A stretch of 49,647 bases of DNA from Anaerolineales bacterium UBA1429 (GTDB taxonomy: Bacteria; Chloroflexota; Anaerolineae; UBA1429), in the NCBI GenBank assembly GCA_002329325.1, contig DCTX01000067.1, positions 50,561 through 100,207 of the forward strand. The letters are read 5' to 3'. The notes under the pieces are model-generated. The model did no database searches. It was not told the DNA's origin and worked only from the letters and a program-made list of their open reading frames with translations. The first letter of the stretch is position 1. Each line of letters begins with the position of its first letter. Shown here one piece after another: positions 1-8,535 of this stretch. Position numbers and translations under genes: made by a program.

Positions 1-173
1 ACGACGACCCAGCCCAGCGTGTGACGGGGTAGAGCGCAATACTGGCGAGTACCCCTGGCCATCGCCAGGCAAGACACTGGGGCGCTTCCGAGGCGGTGCA
101 CGTGTAGAGTCGAGAGGACAACGCAGGAGCAAGGCCCTCTGCTGCAGATGCGCGGGGGAGTCTCTCCAGCCCC

Positions 174-1124
174 ATGGGGCTTCGCGATAGGATAAGGATT
201 GATCACACATTGGTGACAGAGACGATAGATCTCCAGGAAGAGACCGCCGTCGAGAAAGACGAGCCTGTCGCTGGGACGACTGTTGCACCTGCTGCACCGG
301 TGACGGTCATCCAGCCAAGTCGCGGGCTTCTGTTCGTCGATTTCCATGCCCTTTGGCACTATCGGGAGCTGCTGTACTTCCTCGTCTGGCGCGATGTCAG
401 GGTGCGCTACAAACAGACGCTCTTGGGTGTGTTGTGGGTGATCCTGCAACCGTTGGCATCCATGACCATCTTCACGATCCTCTTTGGCGTGTTGCTCAAG
501 GCGCCCTCCGGCGATGTGCCCTATCCGGTGTTCGCCTTTGCGGGGTTGTTGCCCTGGAATTACTTCGCGTCGGCCCTGACGCGGTCATCCACGAGTGTGG
601 TCAACAGCGCCAACCTGCTGACCAAGATCTACTTCCCGCGGCTGGTCATCCCGCTGGCAGCGGTGCTCTCCGGCCTGGTGGACTTTGCCGTCGCATCGGT
701 GGTGTTTGCCGGGATCATGCTGTTCTACGGCATCGTGCCGACGCCTGCGATCCTGCTGCTACCCGTCTTTCTGCTGCTGGCGATGATCACTGCCCTCGGC
801 TTTGGCCTCTGGCTCTCGGCTCTGAACGTTCGCTTCCGCGACGTCAACTACCTCGTGCCGTTCCTGGTCCAGATCTGGATGTACTTGACGCCCGTGGTCT
901 ATGCGACTACCCTCATCCCCGAGCAGTACCGCTTTCTCCTGAGCCTGAATCCCATGACCGGCGTCGTCGAGGGATTTCGACGGGCTCTGCTGGGGCCCGG
1001 GGTGACCGACACGGTGCTGGCGCCTGGCCTGGTGGCCGTCTCCGTAGGCATAGCGCTGGTGGTGTTCCTCAGCGGGCTGGTGTTCTTCCGCACGACGGAG
1101 CGTACGTTTGCAGATATCGTTTAG
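174..1124 (+). CDS. wzm: ABC-2 type polysaccharide exporter permease (Wzm-like)
   Basis: Membrane subunit of an ABC exporter that moves a lipid-linked polysaccharide across the inner membrane. The 316-residue product has an ABC2_membrane layout: a conserved amphipathic entry around residues 58-85 (ELLYFLVWRDVRVRYKQT), then about six hydrophobic segments to the C-terminus. An N-terminal extension of about 50 residues, acidic then Pro/Ala-rich, precedes the core; family members are usually about 260-290 residues. The ATPase gene follows after 9 bases, the normal wzm-wzt order. The ATG at 174 is the first in frame; an internal start near residue 40 is possible. It opens the glycan operon, and the 173 bases upstream show no gene or clear promoter. 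The family is secure; the exported polymer is unknown. Confidence 0.9.
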   Translation: MGLRDRIRIDHTLVTETIDLQEETAVEKDEPVAGTTVAPAAPVTVIQPSRGLLFVDFHALWHYRELLYFLVWRDVRVRYKQTLLGVLWVILQPLASMTIFTILFGVLLKAPSGDVPYPVFAFAGLLPWNYFASALTRSSTSVVNSANLLTKIYFPRLVIPLAAVLSGLVDFAVASVVFAGIMLFYGIVPTPAILLLPVFLLLAMITALGFGLWLSALNVRFRDVNYLVPFLVQIWMYLTPVVYATTLIPEQYRFLLSLNPMTGVVEGFRRALLGPGVTDTVLAPGLVAVSVGIALVVFLSGLVFFRTTERTFADIV

Positions 1125-1133
1125 GTGTAGTGG

Positions 1134-2378
1134 ATGAGTGACGTTGCGATTCGCGTCGAGAACCTGAGCAAGAGATACACGATCGGCAGCAATGGCGAGC
1201 GGCACGATACGCTGCGTGATGCCTTGGTGGCCGCTTTGCATCGCAGTGGAAAGCGACGGGCCCAGCGTGCCAAGGGCGCCGAGTTTTGGGCGCTGCGCGA
1301 CGTCTCATTCGAGATCAAGCGTGGCGAAGTCGTCGGGGTCATTGGGCGCAACGGCGCGGGCAAGTCTACTTTGCTCAAGATCCTCTCTCGCATCACCGAG
1401 CCCACCAGCGGCCGCGCCGAGATCCACGGGCGCGTCGGCTCGCTGCTGGAGGTGGGCACCGGCTTTCACCCGGAGCTCACCGGCCGAGAGAACATCTACC
1501 TCAACGGCGCCATTCTGGGCATGAAGCGCGCCGAGATCGACCGCAAGTTCGACGAGATCGTGGCCTTTGCCGAGATCGATCGCTTCCTGGATACGCCCGT
1601 CAAGCGCTACTCCAGCGGCATGTATGTGCGCCTGGCCTTTGCTGTCGCCGCCCACCTGGAGCCCGAGATCCTCCTGGTGGACGAGGTGCTGGCGGTGGGT
1701 GACGCAGCTTTCCAGAAGAAGTGCCTGGGCAAGATGGGCGACGTGGCCGGCGAGGGCAGGACGGTGGTGTTCGTGAGCCACAACATGGCGGCGGTGGAGA
1801 ATCTGTGCCGAAGAACCCTGTTGTTTGACGAAGGACATCTGAACCTAACAGCCGATGCGAGTGCTGCCGTAAGTGCATACCAGAATACACACAATGACAC
1901 GCCCGTCGGCGTCTTCCTTCCTGAGCAGTCGCAACAGACCGGCGGTGAAAGAACATGCGTCGTTGCGTGTGAGCTGCTAACTAGTACTCCGGAGACCGGC
2001 AAACCACTAGAGCTGCTCATTGGCCTGGAGCGCGACGCGTCATTGCCGACACTTGTCGCTGAGGTCGCGGTCACGTTCTGCACGAGTCAGGGTACGAGGG
2101 TTCTGCAGGCGTACTCAGCACACATGGGGCAATCGGTCTCGGTCTGTCCGGGGCGAACCTATGTCGTCTTCAGCATTGAGTCCCTCCCTCTTGTGGAGGG
2201 AGAGTACTGGGCCAACCTCTGGGTAGGCGCAGGTGACACCCCTCTGCACTTCCTGCGAGAGTGTATGCGAATCAGGGTTCGGCATGGTGCGATTGCGAGC
2301 GGACGAATTGTAGATGCGAGAGGGTATCCCGTGGTGGTGTGCTCGAAGTCCAGGGTAGTTGAGAGGATTGCCAGGTGA
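1134..2378 (+). CDS. wzt: ABC polysaccharide exporter ATP-binding protein (Wzt-like)
   Basis: Cytoplasmic ATPase that powers glycan export with the preceding permease. Of 414 residues, the first 230 or so are the nucleotide-binding domain: Walker A GRNGAGKST (about 70-78), ABC signature YSSGM (about 159), Walker B ILLVDEVLAVGD (about 178-189) and H-loop FVSHNM (about 213). Residues about 245-414 form a beta-rich Wzt-type C-terminal domain, which in characterised homologues recognises the terminal modification of the O-chain. By eye the bases become clearly less GC-rich from about position 1805, exactly where the conserved ATPase domain ends, suggesting that the substrate domain was exchanged. 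The stop overlaps the next GTG start. Confidence 0.93.
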   Translation: MSDVAIRVENLSKRYTIGSNGERHDTLRDALVAALHRSGKRRAQRAKGAEFWALRDVSFEIKRGEVVGVIGRNGAGKSTLLKILSRITEPTSGRAEIHGRVGSLLEVGTGFHPELTGRENIYLNGAILGMKRAEIDRKFDEIVAFAEIDRFLDTPVKRYSSGMYVRLAFAVAAHLEPEILLVDEVLAVGDAAFQKKCLGKMGDVAGEGRTVVFVSHNMAAVENLCRRTLLFDEGHLNLTADASAAVSAYQNTHNDTPVGVFLPEQSQQTGGERTCVVACELLTSTPETGKPLELLIGLERDASLPTLVAEVAVTFCTSQGTRVLQAYSAHMGQSVSVCPGRTYVVFSIESLPLVEGEYWANLWVGAGDTPLHFLRECMRIRVRHGAIASGRIVDARGYPVVVCSKSRVVERIAR

Positions 2379-3322
2379 CCGCACGGGTTGTTGATGGGGA
2401 ACTCCGCGGGTTCACGATCGAGCGCCTCTGTGCAGCCGTAGAGTGGCGGCTATACTTACTGCGCAGGGCCAGTGCTCTACGCAGGGAGGCCCGCCACCAC
2501 AGATGCGTGCAACGTATCCTGAGGAATCCGAATCCGCCTGAACCGCTTGACTCTGCTGAGGTGTTCGCCGCGCTCCAAGAGGCACATCCAGCTAGACCAG
2601 ACTACGGTTATGATCTGTGCGCAACCTGGCGCAGGGCCGCAGTACGGGTACTCCAGCTGCTGTCCGAGTGCGATCTACGAACGCCCGGAAAGCGGCTGCT
2701 GGAGGTCGCAGCAGGTGATGGCATGACTGGTTCTCAGCTTTCTTGCTATGGCCATAAGGTCACGCTCCTCGACATTGAGGACTGGCGTGATCCGCGTGCG
2801 AGAGAGATGCCCTTCCTGATGGCAGACGTCTGTGAAGGGATTCCTGAGGAGCCCCGCTCCTTCGACGTGGTCTACTCGTACAACGCATTCGAGCACTTTC
2901 GAGACCCCTCTTCTGCCTTCAGTGAGATCGTGCGTGTCTGCAAGCGTGGCGGTCTGATTCTGCTTTCGTTCGGTCCACTATATTGGTCTCCTTGGGGATA
3001 TCATGTCTACAGGGTGATCCGGTTTCCTTACCCACAGATGCTCTTTAGCGAGTCCTTTGTGAGCGCAGTGGTTGCAGAACGCGGCATCTACGATCTTGGG
3101 AGAACAATGGTGGAACCTCAGTATGTGCATCACTGGACCGCGAACCAGTTCCGTAGGCTATGGCGAAGGGATGACGTGGAGGTCGTGTCAGAGAGGATCG
3201 ACCGGAACACGGGCTATCTAGATCTAGTGGAGCGCTTTCCGCAAGCCTTCCGCGGGCGGGGCCTTGAGGTAGCTGATATCGTGTCAGAGAGCATTCACGT
3301 AGTTTTGAGAAAGCGGTCCTAG
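2375..3322 (+). CDS. Class I SAM-dependent methyltransferase
   Basis: Probable glycan or lipid-precursor methyltransferase of 315 residues. A Rossmann-type SAM site is visible: motif I LLEVAAGDGMTGSQL (about 109-123), an acidic strand-2 residue in LLDIEDW, and motif IV FDVVYSYNAFEHF, the His-containing motif typical of Methyltransf_11/25 proteins near glycosyltransferases. About 100 residues precede the core. It starts at a GTG overlapping the TGA of the ATPase gene (GTGA), which implies translational coupling. Base composition is less GC-rich than the ATPase domain upstream. In Wzm/Wzt systems, chain-terminating methyltransferases are recognised by the Wzt C-domain; this position fits that role, but that is inference. 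Confidence 0.82.
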   Translation: MTARVVDGELRGFTIERLCAAVEWRLYLLRRASALRREARHHRCVQRILRNPNPPEPLDSAEVFAALQEAHPARPDYGYDLCATWRRAAVRVLQLLSECDLRTPGKRLLEVAAGDGMTGSQLSCYGHKVTLLDIEDWRDPRAREMPFLMADVCEGIPEEPRSFDVVYSYNAFEHFRDPSSAFSEIVRVCKRGGLILLSFGPLYWSPWGYHVYRVIRFPYPQMLFSESFVSAVVAERGIYDLGRTMVEPQYVHHWTANQFRRLWRRDDVEVVSERIDRNTGYLDLVERFPQAFRGRGLEVADIVSESIHVVLRKRS

Positions 3323-3328
3323 CCCGCC

Positions 3329-4570
3329 ATGCCTATCGTCTCTGTGATCATCCCAACCTACAACCGGCGCGAGTATGTGCAGGAGGCCATCGACAGCGTC
3401 CTGGCGCAGACGTTCACCGACTACGAGATTATCGTCATTGACGACGGCTCCACCGACGGCACCGGCGAGGCGCTGCGCGCGCGCTACAGGGACCGCATCC
3501 ACTACGAGTGGCAGGAAAACCAGGGCGAGTCGGTCGCGCGTAATCGCGGCATTGAGCTGGCCAAGGGCAAGTACATCGCTTTCCTCGATTCCGATGATCG
3601 GTGGCTCCCAGAGAAGCTGGAGAAGCAGGTAGCGTACCTGGATGAGCACCCGGGGGTGGGAATGGTTGTCTGTCAGGCGGTGGTGATCGACAGTGACGGT
3701 CACCCGCTGGCTTCGGTGCCGATGCTGGCATCAAACCTGGCGCCTGAGGATCTCTCACTTGGGGCACTGTCGATCCGGTGCACCATAGGCAACACATCCA
3801 TGGTCATGTGCAGGCAGTGCACACTCTCAACGGTGGGGGGCTTCGATCCGGAAATTCGCTACGGAGAAGATTGGGATCTCTACATCCGCGTGAGTGCCTG
3901 GACCCGGATTGCTCAGATTGCCGAGGCTCTGTCGTGCACAAGGTATCACGACAGCAACCAGTGGCGGCTAGTCAAGCGGGAACTCCTCGCGCCGACCCTT
4001 GAGGACCACCTAAGGATTTTGAGCCGTGCCTATGCCATTTTGCCAGAGGGCATGGACTTAAGCAGTAGACGAGCCAAAGCTGAAGCACGTGTGTACCGCA
4101 AGTGCGCGATCGCAGCTCTCGCCTGGGGAGAGTATGAGAGGGGAATCGAGTGGCTTGCTAGCGCCAGATCTCGCGACCCACAGGCCCTTGAGCATGCAGG
4201 TGTCGACTACGCTAACCATCTCGCCGCAATCCATGAATTGTCGCAGCGCACTGACTCCCGGTGTGTGTGTGCCAAGCTGGCGCGAACGCTGCAGATTCTT
4301 GGGCAGACTAGCCTGGATAGCTGCGAGCGTCGGCTGTTCCGACGTGACGCGTTAGCCTGTCTCTTCTTCATTTCCTCCCGACAGTCTAGTCGGGAGCTTA
4401 TCCGCTACATATTCCCTCGTCTTCTAGTATCGGCTTCCGGCTATGTGACGAATCTGGGCGTATGGTCCCTATGGTTTAGTAGCTTGGTCGGCGAGCCATG
4501 GGCAGACAGGGTCAAAGCTCTACTGCGGCGCCTGGGCATACATCGTATCATGGTGAGGCGAGCATCATGA
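3329..4570 (+). CDS. Glycosyltransferase family 2 with helical C-terminal tail
   Basis: Inverting GT-A glycosyltransferase, 413 residues, adding one sugar to the glycan precursor at the cytoplasmic face. The core covers residues 1-230: SVIIPTYNRREYVQEA at the N-terminus, nucleotide-binding DDGSTDGT (about 38-45), metal-binding DSDD (about 87-90) and the acidic acceptor motif YGEDWDLYIR (about 175-184). The remaining 180 residues are helical and do not look like a standard GT2 core. Its first 110 residues closely match those of the next gene in protein and DNA, while the tails differ. No strong ribosome site precedes the ATG, and the end overlaps the next start by ATGA. Confidence 0.9.
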   Translation: MPIVSVIIPTYNRREYVQEAIDSVLAQTFTDYEIIVIDDGSTDGTGEALRARYRDRIHYEWQENQGESVARNRGIELAKGKYIAFLDSDDRWLPEKLEKQVAYLDEHPGVGMVVCQAVVIDSDGHPLASVPMLASNLAPEDLSLGALSIRCTIGNTSMVMCRQCTLSTVGGFDPEIRYGEDWDLYIRVSAWTRIAQIAEALSCTRYHDSNQWRLVKRELLAPTLEDHLRILSRAYAILPEGMDLSSRRAKAEARVYRKCAIAALAWGEYERGIEWLASARSRDPQALEHAGVDYANHLAAIHELSQRTDSRCVCAKLARTLQILGQTSLDSCERRLFRRDALACLFFISSRQSSRELIRYIFPRLLVSASGYVTNLGVWSLWFSSLVGEPWADRVKALLRRLGIHRIMVRRAS

Positions 4571-5793
4571 CGCCCTCGGTCTCTGTGATCATACCGACGT
4601 ACAATCGGCGCGCCTACGTGCAGGAGGCCATAGAAAGCGTCCTGGCGCAAACGTACACCGACTATGAGATTATTGTCATTGATGATGGCTCCACCGACGG
4701 CACGGCTGAGGCGTTGCGAGAGCAGTACGGAGATCGCATTCGCTACGAGTGGCAAGAGAACCAGGGGGTGTCGGCTGCGCGCAACCACGGTATCGAGCTA
4801 GCTTGCGGCAAGTACATCGCTTTCCTGGACTCAGACGATCTCTGGTGTCCTGAGAAGCTGGAGAAGCAGATAGCGTATCTGGAGCGCCATCCGAGTACGG
4901 GCATGGTCTTCTCCGAGGCATGGGTGATCGATTCCAAGGGCACGCTCGTCTCGACCTCCAAATTGAATGAGGCAATCAGTGCCGAGTCACTCTCTCTGGA
5001 GTCGCTGTGTTACGAGAACCACATTAACGTGCCCAGTTCAGTCGTAGTCGACAAGGGGATCATTGAGACAGCAGGTGGTTTCGACCATTCCATGTCGCAA
5101 GGAGAGGACTACGACCTGTTCTTGCGCGCCCGGGTGCACACGAGCGTCGGGATCGTGAGAGAACCTCTCACTGCATATCGAGTGCATAGTGAGGGAGCCA
5201 GCAATCCGTCCTCACAAGTGGCGGAGCGACGTCTGCGTGCTCATCTCCTGGCTCTGGACAAGGTGTTTGCTGCCTGGCCCGAAGCCCCGCCAGGGCTCAA
5301 GGAGCGAGCGGTGGCCTGGCAGTATGCCAAGGCGGCACTGATGGAAGCGGCCTTGGGCAACGAGGAGCAGACTAGGGTATGCCTGGGGCAGGCAGTCGCA
5401 CACGATGACTGGTTCCTGCGAGATCCGGAGCGCTTTGCCGCGAATATTGTGAACCACGTTGTCCCCCTGGCTGGCAGTACTTATGATACCGGTGCCTTGG
5501 TTGGTCTACGCCTCGTGCGATCAGTCCTCTATGGCCTCGTTCAAAAGGGCTCCGGAAAGAAGGCAGTAGTTCGTCGCATCTGGGCAAGTGTGTACGAGAC
5601 GCTTGGCTTCGCAGCTCACAGGCGAGGTGATCGGGCTATGGTGCGCTTCTGTTTCAGTAGAGCGTTGGTCCTGCGACCAACGCTGGTAAGGAACCGAGGG
5701 ATTCTTTCGCTTCTTGTTGAGGCGGTACTCGGGAACAAGGTCGCATCTTTGATGCGGGAATCGCTGCACTTGTTGGCTGGCCGAAGTGTATAG
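4567..5793 (+). CDS. Glycosyltransferase family 2 (paralogue of preceding gene)
   Basis: Second GT-A glycosyltransferase of the tandem pair, 408 residues. It starts at the ATG at 4567 that overlaps the TGA of the previous gene; an upstream in-frame ATG at 4498 would lie deep inside that gene and only adds 23 unconserved residues. Motifs: SVIIPTYNRRAYVQEA, DDGSTDGT, DSDD and the acidic motif QGEDYDLFLRA. Residues about 230-408 are helical with TPR-like pairs (for example AALGNEEQTRVCLGQAVAHD). The N-terminal head is nearly the same as that of the upstream gene, but the acceptor half and tail diverge, so the two enzymes probably use different acceptors or sugars. Confidence 0.9.
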   Translation: MTPSVSVIIPTYNRRAYVQEAIESVLAQTYTDYEIIVIDDGSTDGTAEALREQYGDRIRYEWQENQGVSAARNHGIELACGKYIAFLDSDDLWCPEKLEKQIAYLERHPSTGMVFSEAWVIDSKGTLVSTSKLNEAISAESLSLESLCYENHINVPSSVVVDKGIIETAGGFDHSMSQGEDYDLFLRARVHTSVGIVREPLTAYRVHSEGASNPSSQVAERRLRAHLLALDKVFAAWPEAPPGLKERAVAWQYAKAALMEAALGNEEQTRVCLGQAVAHDDWFLRDPERFAANIVNHVVPLAGSTYDTGALVGLRLVRSVLYGLVQKGSGKKAVVRRIWASVYETLGFAAHRRGDRAMVRFCFSRALVLRPTLVRNRGILSLLVEAVLGNKVASLMRESLHLLAGRSV

Positions 5794-7288
5794 GTCCAGA
5801 GGTTCCAGAACAAGGCCGTCTGGGACACGGGGCGACAGGCCATACTCTGGGGTGCCGCTCTCGGCGATAACTGGCTTGCTCGCACTGTTGGCGACTCTGC
5901 TCGTACCGCTGCACTCCGTGGCGCAACGAAGCACGTGGACCGCACCGGTACACCTTTCCTTGTCTGGCGCCGAATCAATACTGGGTTTTCCAGAACTGGC
6001 ATCCGACGACTACGGTATGCTGCACGTTGCCGTCACGCGCACGGATGCCTCACAAAGAAGCGATATCTTGTACGCAAAGAAGGATCTTGGCGGCTGGCAT
6101 GACCCTGTAGACATCGTTGCGGCACTCCCGGGGCAGTCTGTGTGGCCCGAGCGACTTGCCGCGCATGGCACGACGCTCTACATGCTGTGGATCGCGTCAG
6201 GCGACGGTGTGTATCTGAGCAAGGCTCCGCTCGCTTCCACGGACGCGGTCACGACTTGGGATAGGGCGTGGGTGACTTCTGAGGCGATCAGCGCCGACCT
6301 GATAGTCCACGATGGAGACCATCTGGCAGTGGCGTATATTGATCGCTCCTATCGCCTCTGGTGGTTGTTCAGCTCAGACGGCGGAGCCTCATGGCCCGAG
6401 GAAACGCTCATCTGGTCGCCGCCGTCCATCAGCAAGGCCAGTCGAAACGTGCGCATCGTGTCTGATGGGCAAGGGACCTATCACATCGTCTGGACAGAGA
6501 CAGACGCGGCTCTGGACTGGAACCCATCCGGCATATGGTACGCGCGATCGCTCGATCAAGGGCAGACTTGGCAAGATTACTGCTACATACCTGAGCAGGG
6601 CAGCTACGTGAACGTTGCCGTTGATGCCGATGCCGTGATACACCTACTCTGGAACCGCAATGTGGGTACAGTGGACGGTCGGTATCACGCGATGTCGCTC
6701 GACGGTGGTCAAACATGGACAGAGCCCAGCTGGATAATGAAGGGCTTGAGCGGGCGAACTGGGTACCCACGCATGGTGCTGGACCGTGCAGGCGTTCTCC
6801 ATCAGCTTACCGCCGGGCAGGGCCTCGGGCGCAGGGGAGCAATCTATCACTCCACGTGGTCTGGTGAAGCCTGGGGGCCTTCGGAGCTTGTCTCTCCTGA
6901 TGAGAAAGAGTTGGGGTATGAAGGCCCAGCACTAGCCTTGACCAACGGGAACATCCTGCATGCGGTGTGGCTCGACTGGTCGTCAGCAGACCTGATGTAC
7001 TCGAGTCGCCGAACGGCTGCGCCCTATGTAGAGGGACTGCCGCTCTCGGTGCTGAGCATCGCTACGCCAACTCCGAGCAGCCGGCCTTCACTAGGTGACG
7101 GCCCCGCATTGGCATCGCCAGATGTCTTCGGGCAAATTGTGACTGGGGTCGATTCTTCAGAGATTGCCGCAGTTGACCGGCCGCCAACGATCTGGTCGTC
7201 ACCGCTTGCTCTGGGGACCGCGAGTGCTCTCATGGTGGTCACAGGCGTCCTGTCTCTGCTGTCCTGGACGCGTAGGGATACGAGGTAG
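5786..7288 (+). CDS. Membrane-anchored Asp-box (BNR) beta-propeller protein
   Basis: Secreted sialidase-fold protein of 500 residues with no assigned activity. A hydrophobic signal segment lies at about residues 29-47. The body shows repeated Asp-box motifs SxDxGxxW: SSDGGASW (about 196), SLDQGQTW (about 255) and SLDGGQTW (about 305). A C-terminal membrane segment (about 470-492) ends in a positively charged tail (WTRRDTR), so the propeller should sit outside the cell. I do not see the arginine triad or RIP motif of true sialidases, so it may bind or trim glycans, or be a structural propeller. The GTG start at 5786 overlaps the previous gene by 8 bases. An extracellular propeller is unusual among cytoplasmic glycosyltransferases and hints at a role in assembling or editing the same glycan. 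Confidence 0.72.
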   Translation: MYRSRGSRTRPSGTRGDRPYSGVPLSAITGLLALLATLLVPLHSVAQRSTWTAPVHLSLSGAESILGFPELASDDYGMLHVAVTRTDASQRSDILYAKKDLGGWHDPVDIVAALPGQSVWPERLAAHGTTLYMLWIASGDGVYLSKAPLASTDAVTTWDRAWVTSEAISADLIVHDGDHLAVAYIDRSYRLWWLFSSDGGASWPEETLIWSPPSISKASRNVRIVSDGQGTYHIVWTETDAALDWNPSGIWYARSLDQGQTWQDYCYIPEQGSYVNVAVDADAVIHLLWNRNVGTVDGRYHAMSLDGGQTWTEPSWIMKGLSGRTGYPRMVLDRAGVLHQLTAGQGLGRRGAIYHSTWSGEAWGPSELVSPDEKELGYEGPALALTNGNILHAVWLDWSSADLMYSSRRTAAPYVEGLPLSVLSIATPTPSSRPSLGDGPALASPDVFGQIVTGVDSSEIAAVDRPPTIWSSPLALGTASALMVVTGVLSLLSWTRRDTR

Positions 7289-7296
7289 CGACAGGA

Positions 7297-8535
7297 ATGT
7301 TCTTCGGATACCTCTTGCAGACCGACCATCTTGATCTTTCGCGGGCTAGCGGACCACAGGTTCACGTCGTGCGCATCGTGCAAGGGTTGCGTAGGCGAGG
7401 GCACCGTGTACGCTTGGTGCAGCTCGCGGGGCGAGGCATTCGCTGGACCGACGACCTTCAGACGTGGGAATCGATGCCGTATCCAAGGCGCTGGCGGCCG
7501 ACGCTGCGCTTGATCGAGCGCCCGGTCCGGCTCGCCCAAACGATGGTCCCTGGGATCCCCTACGCCAATCTGTTCGACTCGATGCGGTTTGCCGACATGG
7601 CCCGACTTCTTCTCGGCGATGCGGACGTGCTCTACGAGCGGCACACGTTCATGTGTTGTGGGGGTGCCATACTCAGCACCATGCTTTCGGCGCCGCTGCT
7701 GCTAGAAGTGAACGGGCACCATTTTGACGAGCTGGCGATCCAAGGCCAGCATCTCTCACAGCAGCAGCGGGTCATCGCGCGCGCGATCACGCGCTGGGTA
7801 GTCTCAGCAGCAGATGCGGTCCTTTTCTCCGGATATGGCTGGATGCGCCGCTACAGAGAGACGCGTCTGTTGAGCCACAGTCGAGCGCACGTAGTCTGGC
7901 CGGGCGCGGATCTGGATCTTCTTGGCCACCGCGTTGACCCTGCGCGCTTTCGACGCCAGTGGAATCTTGGCGACGCCTCGATCATTGCCTTCGCCGGAGG
8001 CTTCTATCCCTGGCAGGGACTCGAAAAGGCGCTTGTCGCCTATGAGCGCGCGACCAGAGACCGCCCCGAGGTACGCTTCGTCTTGGCCGGGGACGGTCCC
8101 CTGCGAGGCGAGGTCGAGGCGCAAGTTCATGCCCTCGGTTGTGGCTCGCGTGTCGTTCTTGTGGGACTCCTCTGCCAAGCAGACGTGGCGTCGCTGTTGG
8201 CAGCGGCGGATATTGGCCTGTTGACCATTGAGAATCACGCCGAGTTCGTGGGCATGAAACTGTTCGACTACATGCGTAGCGGATTGCCGTCGATTGTCAC
8301 AGCCCCCGGCCGCGCCCACGATCTGATTCGCGATGGGGAGACGGGCCTGGTCGTGGAGCCAGGGGATGTGGACGGCATTGCCTCCGCAATGACGCGGCTG
8401 CTGGACGACGATGGCCTACGCCGAGAGCTCGGGCGCCAATCGCGTGAGGAGGTCGTAGCAAAGCACACCTGGGGGCACCGGACCGCGCAGATCGAGAAGA
8501 TTGCGGAGAAGTGCATGGGAGAATCCCGTGGCTAG
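7297..8535 (+). CDS. Glycosyltransferase family 4 (GT-B fold)
   Basis: Retaining GT-B glycosyltransferase of 412 residues. The N-terminal acceptor domain has the usual GPQVHVVRIVQGLRRRGH opening (about 18-35); the C-terminal donor domain (about 215-400) contains FAGGFYPWQGLEKAL, FVLAGDGPLRGE and the donor-site segment EFVGMKLFDYMRSGLPSIV. In that segment the usual second Glu of the EX7E motif is Asp. The ATG lies 8 bases after the upstream stop, with GAGGT at about 7281 as a possible ribosome site. The end overlaps the next gene by 8 bases. It probably adds one sugar in the cytoplasm; donor and linkage cannot be read from sequence. Confidence 0.9.
   Translation: MFFGYLLQTDHLDLSRASGPQVHVVRIVQGLRRRGHRVRLVQLAGRGIRWTDDLQTWESMPYPRRWRPTLRLIERPVRLAQTMVPGIPYANLFDSMRFADMARLLLGDADVLYERHTFMCCGGAILSTMLSAPLLLEVNGHHFDELAIQGQHLSQQQRVIARAITRWVVSAADAVLFSGYGWMRRYRETRLLSHSRAHVVWPGADLDLLGHRVDPARFRRQWNLGDASIIAFAGGFYPWQGLEKALVAYERATRDRPEVRFVLAGDGPLRGEVEAQVHALGCGSRVVLVGLLCQADVASLLAAADIGLLTIENHAEFVGMKLFDYMRSGLPSIVTAPGRAHDLIRDGETGLVVEPGDVDGIASAMTRLLDDDGLRRELGRQSREEVVAKHTWGHRTAQIEKIAEKCMGESRG

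Noticed and set aside
7195..7288. LPXTG-type cell-wall anchor in the Asp-box propeller
   Set aside because: No LPXTG-like motif precedes the C-terminal membrane helix; only a basic tail follows it.
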